Assembly (NCBI GenBank): GCA_018817035.1
Contig: JAHIUV010000179.1
Coordinates: 1 to 7,689, forward strand
Reading direction: 5' to 3'
Source of the DNA: Candidatus Omnitrophota bacterium
GTDB lineage: Bacteria; Omnitrophota; Gorgyraeia; Gorgyraeales; Gorgyraeaceae
DNA length: 7,689 nucleotides
Notes under the pieces: generated by a model
Databases searched by the model: none
What the model was told of the DNA's origin: nothing
The model's input: only the letters and a program-made list of their open reading frames with translations
Part shown: positions 1-4,056 of the stretch, piece after piece
How the letters are laid out: the number at the start of each line of letters is the position of its first letter
Numbering within the stretch: position 1 is the stretch's first letter
Made by a program: the position numbers and the translations under genes

Positions 1-8
1 AAATAGTT

Positions 9-123
9 TGCTGACTTTTGAATATTTCAAACAATATTCTTCGAGCGTAGCCCCAAGCTTTATGTTCTCGACAAGCTCGAACAATATTGTCAGGGGCGAA
101 GTCGAGAAGTTTCAAAGTCAGCA
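9..123. repeat. MITE-like imperfect inverted repeat
   Basis: The ends are near-perfect inverted repeats: TGCTGACTTTTGAA at 9-22 and TTCAAAGTCAGCA at 111-123, differing by one T. Inside, TTCTTCGAGCGTAGCCCC near 38-54 partly pairs with GGGGCGAAGTCGAGAA near 93-108, so the whole 115 bp can fold as a long imperfect hairpin. It carries two units of a repeat related to CAATATTGTTCGAGC: one at 32-46 on the plus strand with one mismatch, and one at 75-89 exact on the minus strand. The same units recur at the right edge of the window. No transposase is present, so it would be a non-autonomous or inert dispersed repeat. Calling it a MITE is inference; the inverted ends are seen directly. Confidence 0.5.
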
Positions 124-155
124 GAGTTTGTTGCAATATCTATCTAATCTCTTCC

Positions 156-201
156 TTGAATTAAGCCCACTTTTGGTGTACAATACTATTAACTGTATAT
201 A
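156..201 (+). promoter_or_regulatory. candidate overlapping sigma70-like promoters for the exported 594-aa gene
   Basis: Two overlapping matches are visible. One is TTGAAT (156-161), a 17-bp spacer and TACAAT (179-184). The other is TTGGTG (173-178), a 17-bp spacer and TATATA (196-201). The second would start transcription at about 207-208, exactly at the base of the hairpin at 208-225; the first would start it near 191. These are pattern matches only in an AT-rich stretch, and the choice between them is open. Confidence 0.35.
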
Positions 202-207
202 TTAAAG

Positions 208-233
208 ACCCTTCCAAGCAAGGGTTATTTTTT
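208..233 (+). terminator. hairpin plus T-run just before the 594-aa gene (terminator or attenuator)
   Basis: ACCCTT (208-213) pairs with AAGGGT (220-225) around a CCAAGC loop, followed by TTATTTTTT. The T-run ends only 12 nt before the ATG at 246. Any promoter for that gene must therefore read through it, or the hairpin sits at the 5' end of the mRNA. It could be a simple terminator of an upstream transcript, a premature terminator, or a 5' stabilising stem. A similar element precedes the glycosyltransferase gene at 3971-4000. Confidence 0.5.
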
Positions 234-245
234 GCCTACATTATT

Positions 246-2030
246 ATGAATATTAGAAAAGGTTATAATTTAATCATCCTGTGCGCGTTGGCAGTGGCGC
301 TATTTGCCTTATGTGATGACTCATATTCTGCTGAGGTGATGCTTAGGCCTATGTCTTTATCTCAGGACAAAGATAGGACTGCCCAGATCGCGCGTTATAT
401 GTATGGTGAAGGTAATGATCCCGGCAAAGGTGTTATAGTTTATAAAAAATATACGCCCGGAGAAAAAAGCGCTCAGGTGACCTTACCTGTTTATGAAATA
501 TCATGGATGATAGAAAACTTTAGCGATAAAGAAATACAGGCAGTGATTGATTCTCTTGGACGATGGACAAAGCCGGTGCATAGAAGATTGTTAACTGAAA
601 TAATAGATATTTTAGTTTTTAGGCGAGCTTCTGCCGCAAAGGTTAGTAAAGAGATAGGCGCTGCTAATCTTTCGTATCTATCAAAGATTGCGGCCAAGAT
701 GGCAGAAAAAGCCCCATATAGAGTTTATTTTGCTGTTAGTGAATCAGGAGTAGGCGATGCCGGAAAAATAGAAGTCGAAAGTTTTATTTACGTGTATGAC
801 CCTTATTATGCTACTACTCCTACGATACAAACCCTGGAGAATAAAGGAGCGTGGGAACGCAAAGAAAGATTCGCGGGACTTGGACGACAAATGCTTCGTT
901 ATGTAATATGGAAAGAGTTGCAACTGGGAAGCGAAAAAATAAAGTTTGGGCTTGGAGGTATTTTTGATAAGTTGTTGAAAAATGAAGGGATCAATGTCAG
1001 AAAGGTTTATACGCGGGAAGGACTTAAAGAGCTGGAAGAGATTGTTTTAAAAGGGGCGGAAAAGACTGCAGGCATATTAGAGAAATCCGGAGAAAATTTG
1101 GATGATTTTACCGCTGATCCTGTCATGGAAGCCGGTAAGGAATTTGACCGGGCCATGGCTGAGACGCACCATATCTTAGCAGAAGCTGAAAAGGTCATCT
1201 CCGGGGAAAAAGATGAAGTAGTGGTCGAGCTTTTGCTTGGCGAACTTGAAACAAAGACTATAGGCATAATAAACAGACTTCACGATTCAGGTGATTCACG
1301 AAGTATTCTCAAGGATCTAAATGTGTTTACTAAAGGGTCATCTAATGTATTTCGCGATCGTTATTATGATATGCTGGCTTCCGCGGCGCTCTCTTTTCCT
1401 CAAAAAATAGGGGATATGAGTTATCATAATAGCAGTATCCATTCTATTATTGAGGATGAGTTTTTTGATATGGATAAAGAATATGTATGGGGTATTTTCT
1501 CCGGACACACGACAGCCCCGGACAAAAAATCGTTGAAAAGGGTACGCTTCGGTATACCTATAATAACGCAACCGTTACTTACATTAAAAAAGGTAAAATC
1601 CCTGCAGGAGATGATGGGGGATACGGAAGTTAATTTTTCTGTCATATATCCGCAAAAAGCCACTTATCCGCTGGTAGTAATAATAGGCGGAGGAGAAGAC
1701 AGGGCAAGGCATTTTTTATTCGATTATCTTTTAAGTGATGGGCATACTCATGGCTTTTCCACTCCTCTTGAATCTTCCCCGCAGGATCGTGAGATTGCCG
1801 GAAAACATTATAATAACAATAAGGCAATATCTTTTATTCTCGCGTTAGACCGAGGCGGAGATTTTGAATTAGCCGTTTATAATCCTAAATCCGAGGATTT
1901 TATATACGAATGTGAAGATCAATCTAAGATAACCGAAACTCTGCGCGAATTACATCTCTTGGCCTCAAAAACAAACCCCCTTAATGAAAAAGTGAACAAG
2001 GCTTCAGGGAGCACGAGGTATTTTCAATAA
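246..2030 (+). CDS. exported protein of unknown function with GNAT-like and JAMM/MPN-like segments (594 aa)
   Basis: I do not recognise the family. Residues 1-29 form a clear Sec signal peptide: MNIRKG n-region, hydrophobic core about 7-22, SYSA cleavage site. No proper lipobox precedes Cys23. The mature end begins EVMLRPMSL, the LRP-type start also seen in variant form in the glycosyltransferase at 4057. Residues about 90-150 look helical. Residues about 158-256 contain RFAGLGRQMLRY (208-219), resembling the acetyl-CoA-binding Q/RxxGxG/A loop and helix of GNAT acetyltransferases; this is weak. Residues 260-345 are charged and helical. Residues about 478-550 contain HTH at 500-502 followed by SPQD at 511-514, then two hydrophobic strands, resembling the HxH-x7-SxxD zinc motif of JAMM/MPN proteases but with eight spacer residues. 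The ATG lacks a Shine-Dalgarno sequence, yet the signal peptide starts right there, which supports this start. The nearest downstream terminator-like hairpin is at 2191-2208. The exported location is fairly secure; the domain calls are inference. Confidence 0.85.
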   Translation: MNIRKGYNLIILCALAVALFALCDDSYSAEVMLRPMSLSQDKDRTAQIARYMYGEGNDPGKGVIVYKKYTPGEKSAQVTLPVYEISWMIENFSDKEIQAVIDSLGRWTKPVHRRLLTEIIDILVFRRASAAKVSKEIGAANLSYLSKIAAKMAEKAPYRVYFAVSESGVGDAGKIEVESFIYVYDPYYATTPTIQTLENKGAWERKERFAGLGRQMLRYVIWKELQLGSEKIKFGLGGIFDKLLKNEGINVRKVYTREGLKELEEIVLKGAEKTAGILEKSGENLDDFTADPVMEAGKEFDRAMAETHHILAEAEKVISGEKDEVVVELLLGELETKTIGIINRLHDSGDSRSILKDLNVFTKGSSNVFRDRYYDMLASAALSFPQKIGDMSYHNSSIHSIIEDEFFDMDKEYVWGIFSGHTTAPDKKSLKRVRFGIPIITQPLLTLKKVKSLQEMMGDTEVNFSVIYPQKATYPLVVIIGGGEDRARHFLFDYLLSDGHTHGFSTPLESSPQDREIAGKHYNNNKAISFILALDRGGDFELAVYNPKSEDFIYECEDQSKITETLRELHLLASKTNPLNEKVNKASGSTRYFQ

Positions 2031-2046
2031 TGTTCGAGGCTTAGCC

Positions 2047-2075
2047 TTGACAAACCTTAAAGCGCGGTGTAAACT
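2047..2075 (+). promoter_or_regulatory. candidate sigma70-like promoter
   Basis: A perfect TTGACA (2047-2052), a 17-bp spacer and TAAACT (2070-2075, four of six consensus bases). It begins 16 bp after the stop of the 594-aa gene. It could drive a leader for the 46-aa gene at 2536, or a short RNA of about 125 nt ending at the hairpin/T-run at 2191-2208. Confidence 0.35.
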
Positions 2076-2114
2076 TTAATCACAATTAAACATTGTCCTG
2101 TGTTTTGAAGGGGG

Positions 2115-2151
2115 TCTGCCAGAGGCAGATCCGCCAAGGAATTATGGCGGA
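2115..2151. repeat. palindromic repeat, copy 1 (two adjacent hairpins)
   Basis: TCTGCC-AGA-GGCAGA (2115-2129) is directly followed by TCCGCCA...TGGCGGA (2130-2151, 8-nt loop). The shared core GGCxGATCCGCC and the GGCGGA end match the palindrome at 2436-2473, so the two form one family. REP-like palindromes of this kind are usually dispersed through a genome; here both copies flank the hairpin-rich intergenic region. Confidence 0.65.
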
Positions 2152-2190
2152 AAACCTGGACGTTAAAAAAGTAAAACCTTCAGAGGCTAT

Positions 2191-2208
2191 AACCTTTGGA
2201 GGTTTTTT
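2191..2208 (+). terminator. short terminator-like hairpin
   Basis: AACCT (2191-2195) pairs with AGGTT (2200-2204) around a TTGG loop, with T residues at 2203-2208. An alternative pairing exists between AAAACCT (2173-2179) and AGGTTTT (2200-2206), so two exclusive folds are possible. It could end transcription from the 594-aa gene, or a short RNA begun at about 2082. The stem is only five pairs, so efficiency is doubtful. Confidence 0.4.
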
Positions 2209-2435
2209 GTTTATACAGAAGCAACTCTCAATAGCGGAAAAACTTTCGTTATTATCGCGCGGCTCTCAGCACGACTTCGCTTGCGTGTGCGCTACTTCCA
2301 AAAATGAACACAGAAAAAAGTCCAAAGCCGGAGGATGGATCTATCCTGTCACTCTGCTCCCTGGATGAAGATCCACAGGATACGTAAACTTTTAAGCGAT
2401 GCAGTCGTATGTTCGAAGGGGTTCACTGCGACTAT

Positions 2436-2473
2436 AATTTCCGCCATAGGCGGATCCGCCTCTGGCGGAAATT
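2436..2473. repeat. palindromic repeat, copy 2 (38-bp cruciform-like palindrome)
   Basis: The outer arms AATTTCCGCC (2436-2445) and GGCGGAAATT (2464-2473) are perfect inverted repeats. The centre GGCGGATCCGCC (2449-2460) is itself a perfect 12-bp palindrome. It can fold as one long stem or as two small hairpins with ATA and TCT loops. It shares GATCCGCC and GGCGGA with copy 1 at 2115-2151. Confidence 0.75.
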
Positions 2474-2535
2474 AAAACCTTCTTTTGTTGAAGGCTGACA
2501 GCTGATAGCTGAAAGCTCAAAAAAAAGGAGGTTTT
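2474..2535 (+). promoter_or_regulatory. RBS-sequestering inverted repeat with tandem-repeat loop (putative RNA switch)
   Basis: AAAACCTTCTTTT (2474-2486) pairs with AAAAGGAGGTTTT (2523-2535) over 13 positions with one T-G wobble (2481/2528). The stem hides the whole Shine-Dalgarno sequence and ends one base before the ATG at 2536. A smaller hairpin, CCTTC (2478-2482) with GAAGG (2490-2494), uses the same 5' arm and would free the RBS, so the two folds exclude each other. The loop holds four 7-bp repeats. The pairing is seen directly; regulation is inference. Confidence 0.5.
2494..2521 (+). repeat. four degenerate 7-bp tandem repeats
   Basis: GCTGACA, GCTGATA, GCTGAAA and GCTCAAA follow each other without gaps. 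They fill most of the loop between the two arms of the RBS-sequestering inverted repeat, so a change in copy number would change loop length but not the stem. Confidence 0.8.
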
Positions 2536-2676
2536 ATGTTTTTGGTCAAAATTTTCCGCATTATCTTGATAACAATGGTGTTTATCAGCGCTTACCTGCC
2601 GATAACGATAAATATCGATGTTTTTGCAAATTTAGAAATCAGGCAGGACTTGTTCAAGATACTCGCTGATAAATAA
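2536..2676 (+). CDS. small signal-peptide-like protein (46 aa)
   Basis: The start is chosen by a strong Shine-Dalgarno run, AAAAAAGGAGG ending at 2531, four bases before the ATG. The product begins MFLVKIFRIILITMVFIS, a basic, then strongly hydrophobic segment (about residues 3-26), and ends NLEIRQDLFKILADK. VFA at 29-31 could be a Sec cleavage site leaving only 15 residues; otherwise it is a single membrane anchor. I do not recognise it. It may be a genuine membrane microprotein or the surviving front end of a larger exported protein, since such signal sequences are common in this window. The stop at 2674-2676 is followed by a new promoter region, so no frame continues. Translation may be controlled by the inverted repeat just upstream. 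Confidence 0.6.
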   Translation: MFLVKIFRIILITMVFISAYLPITINIDVFANLEIRQDLFKILADK

Positions 2677-2697
2677 TATAAATCTCTTTCTTAATAT

Positions 2698-2726
2698 TTG
2701 CTATAATGAATAATTAGTGATATAAT
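2698..2726 (+). promoter_or_regulatory. candidate sigma70-like promoter of the three-gene operon
   Basis: TTGCTA (2698-2703), a 17-bp spacer and a perfect TATAAT (2721-2726). Transcription would begin near 2733, giving an untranslated leader of about 42 nt before the ATG at 2775. A second TATAAT at 2702-2707 overlaps the -35 box and has no good partner upstream. Confidence 0.55.
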
Positions 2727-2774
2727 TATGACCATATTATTTTATGGGCAGCTAAAACAAAGGAGGTAACATCA

Positions 2775-3008
2775 ATGCCGTACGATGCCGGGTTAGACAA
2801 GGAAGTCTTCAGCAAATCTGTTGAGAATGAAATGGGAAGATTGACAGTAAAAGTCATGTCTTACAATGACGGGGCAAAGAAACTTCAGATAAGCAGGGAA
2901 AAACGCGGAGCTGAGGAGATATACAAATTCTCTAAATTGGGCAGGCTCGCGAAAGATGAACTGGAAAGCATCCTTCCTTTAATACAGGAAGCGAAAGAGC
3001 AGATGTAA
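2775..3008 (+). CDS. small conserved-looking hypothetical protein (77 aa), first gene of operon
   Basis: AAAGGAGG ends nine bases before the ATG, a strong ribosome binding site that fixes the start. The product is soluble and highly charged, with no signal or membrane segment. Residues about 21-54 look like beta strands (GRLTVKVMSYNDGAKKLQISREKRGAEEIYKF is the visible pattern in part: LTVKVMSY, KKLQISRE, IYKFSKLGRL). Residues 58-77 form a helix (AKDELESILPLIQEAKEQM). A compact beta sheet followed by one C-terminal helix resembles PC4/Whirly-type nucleic-acid-binding folds, but this is a shape argument only and no diagnostic motif is seen. It is 34 bp upstream of the ACT-domain gene, so probably cotranscribed with it. 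Confidence 0.8.
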   Translation: MPYDAGLDKEVFSKSVENEMGRLTVKVMSYNDGAKKLQISREKRGAEEIYKFSKLGRLAKDELESILPLIQEAKEQM

Positions 3009-3042
3009 CTTAAGCGTTTAGGTATATCCGCAGGAGGATCGC

Positions 3043-3462
3043 GTGATCAAGAATTTAACAAGGATGAAAGAACTTGCCGTGGGGACCAAGAACGAGATCG
3101 GGGCTTTGGCTAACATGATGTCGTTTTTGGTCAATCACGGGATAAATATTGAGACAATAGCCGGATATTCTAACAGCACCGGCACGCAGGGCACGCTCGC
3201 GTTCATAACTGACGATAACCGAAAGACTATCATCGAACTGATGAATCACGGGTATGACGCTATTGAGGAGCTTGATGTCATTGTCGCCGAGCTTGAGAAC
3301 AGGCCGGGAACATTAAAGAACATTTCCGAGATGCTTGCCAACAATAAAATAAATATAGATTATATTTATTGCACAACTTGTTCAAGCGGCTGTCCTGCCA
3401 AGATAGTCATAGCCACTTCGGATAATGAAAGGGCGTTCAATATCCTGAATTCCGCGCGGTAA
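3043..3462 (+). CDS. tandem ACT-domain protein (139 aa)
   Basis: A GTG start is chosen because AGGAGG (3032-3037) lies five bases upstream. Two ACT domains fill the protein: residues about 9-75 (KNEIGALANMMSFLVNHGINIETI) and about 80-139 (ELENRPGTLKNISEMLANNKINIDYIY). Each shows the usual glycine turn, helix and 'g-I-N-I' second strand. ACT domains bind small ligands, often amino acids, and control enzymes or transcription; a stand-alone pair without a catalytic domain is usually a regulatory subunit or ligand sensor. The second domain has Cys110, Cys113 and Cys117 (CTTCSSGC) just after the strand, at the ligand-binding turn, which is unusual. The PPC-domain gene starts 8 bp after the stop, so the two are certainly in one operon. 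The ligand cannot be told from sequence alone. Confidence 0.9.
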   Translation: MIKNLTRMKELAVGTKNEIGALANMMSFLVNHGINIETIAGYSNSTGTQGTLAFITDDNRKTIIELMNHGYDAIEELDVIVAELENRPGTLKNISEMLANNKINIDYIYCTTCSSGCPAKIVIATSDNERAFNILNSAR

Positions 3463-3470
3463 TTTTATTT

Positions 3471-3917
3471 ATGCAATATACCAAAGGGCAGCTAAAAAGA
3501 GTAATTGTGGCGCGATTTGATGATGGTGATGTATTGATCGATGAGATCAAGCGCCTTGCAGTGAAAGAGCGTATCTCCGCGGGGCTGATAGTTATGATAG
3601 GCGCTTTGCGCAAGGGTCATATCGTGACAGGTCCTAAAAAGCCCAAAATTCCGCCGGATCCTAACTGGGAAACCTTTAAGGACGCATGGGAGATAGCAGG
3701 GCTTGGCACTATATTTAAAGGCAAAAAAGGCCCTGAAATACATATTCATGGGGCATTGGGTAAGGGTAAAAAAACCCTTGCAGGCTGTATCAGGAAAGAT
3801 TCCAAAGTGTTTTTGTTGATAGAGGCCGTAATATTTGAACTAAAGGGTATTAAAGCCGAAAAAAAATTAGATCCAAAAACAGGCCTGAAATTGCTAAGCT
3901 TTTTATCATACCTTTGA
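3471..3917 (+). CDS. PPC/DUF296-domain protein (148 aa)
   Basis: The whole length matches the plants-and-prokaryotes conserved (PPC, DUF296) domain, which forms trimers. Visible marks are the start QYTKGQLKRVIVARFDDGD, IGALRKGHIV (43-52) and PEIHIHGALGKG (88-99) with His91 and His93. In many family members a third histidine follows in a GH motif; here the position reads GC (105-106), so Cys106 may replace it as metal ligand. Plant relatives carry AT-hooks and bind DNA; no AT-hook is present, and bacterial members have no settled function. The ATG is 8 bp after the ACT gene stop with no Shine-Dalgarno, so translation is probably coupled. The N-terminus fits the usual family start. It is the last gene of the operon; a hairpin with a T-run follows at 3971-4000. 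Confidence 0.85.
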   Translation: MQYTKGQLKRVIVARFDDGDVLIDEIKRLAVKERISAGLIVMIGALRKGHIVTGPKKPKIPPDPNWETFKDAWEIAGLGTIFKGKKGPEIHIHGALGKGKKTLAGCIRKDSKVFLLIEAVIFELKGIKAEKKLDPKTGLKLLSFLSYL

Positions 3918-3932
3918 GCATTCCTGATCTAC

Positions 3933-3961
3933 TTGACTTATAGGCCATAATAAGATATACT
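3933..3961 (+). promoter_or_regulatory. sigma70-like promoter for the exported glycosyltransferase gene
   Basis: TTGACT (3933-3938), a 17-bp spacer and TATACT (3956-3961): five of six consensus bases in each box. The predicted start, about 3968, is only a few bases before the hairpin at 3971-3995, so the transcript would begin with that hairpin and its U-tract. Confidence 0.6.
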
Positions 3962-3970
3962 ACAATATAT

Positions 3971-4000
3971 AAGACCATGAGGAGGAAAGGGTCTTTTTTT
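3971..4000 (+). terminator. hairpin plus T7: operon terminator and possible promoter-proximal attenuator
   Basis: AAGACC (3971-3976) pairs with GGTCTT (3990-3995) around a 13-nt purine-rich loop that includes GGAGGAAA; T residues run from 3994 to 4000. It is correctly placed to end the three-gene operon, 53 bp after its last stop. It also lies immediately downstream of the promoter at 3933-3961, so the glycosyltransferase mRNA must contain it. Confidence 0.65.
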
Positions 4001-4056
4001 GTCTATTGATAACTGATACTTTTTAAAGGAGTTTAGTTAATTGAGCAGAGCATAAA

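Larger units (their letters stand above)
2031..2535. other. repeat- and hairpin-rich intergenic region
   Basis: There is no convincing protein gene here. An open frame at 2093-2368 runs through palindromes and resembles nothing. The region holds a candidate promoter (2047-2075), two neighbouring hairpins (2115-2151), a terminator-like stem (2191-2208), a nested hairpin with ATCCTGT/ACAGGAT arms (2343-2381, inner TGGAT-GAAG-ATCCA at 2362-2375), a long palindrome (2436-2473), four 7-bp tandem repeats (2494-2521) and the leader of the 46-aa gene. AAAACCTTC followed by GGAGGTTTT occurs twice: at 2173/2198 before a TTG, and at 2474/2527 before the ATG of the small gene. This suggests part of the region is a decayed duplicate of that leader. 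Confidence 0.6.

Noticed and set aside
8..205. 65-codon open frame with a TTG start
   Set aside because: It runs through the palindromic repeat at 9-123, has no ribosome binding site and no recognisable protein features.
2093..2368. 91-codon open frame in the hairpin-rich intergenic region
   Set aside because: Its sequence is dictated by palindromes (2115-2151) and shows no domain. An internal TTG at 2207 has a good GGAGG, but the product has no features supporting a gene.
4025..4055. Four-codon leader frame (TTG at 4041) with AAAGGAG nine bases upstream, ending one base before the GTG start
   Set aside because: It is too short and TTG-started to support as a gene; translational coupling is possible but there is no evidence beyond spacing.
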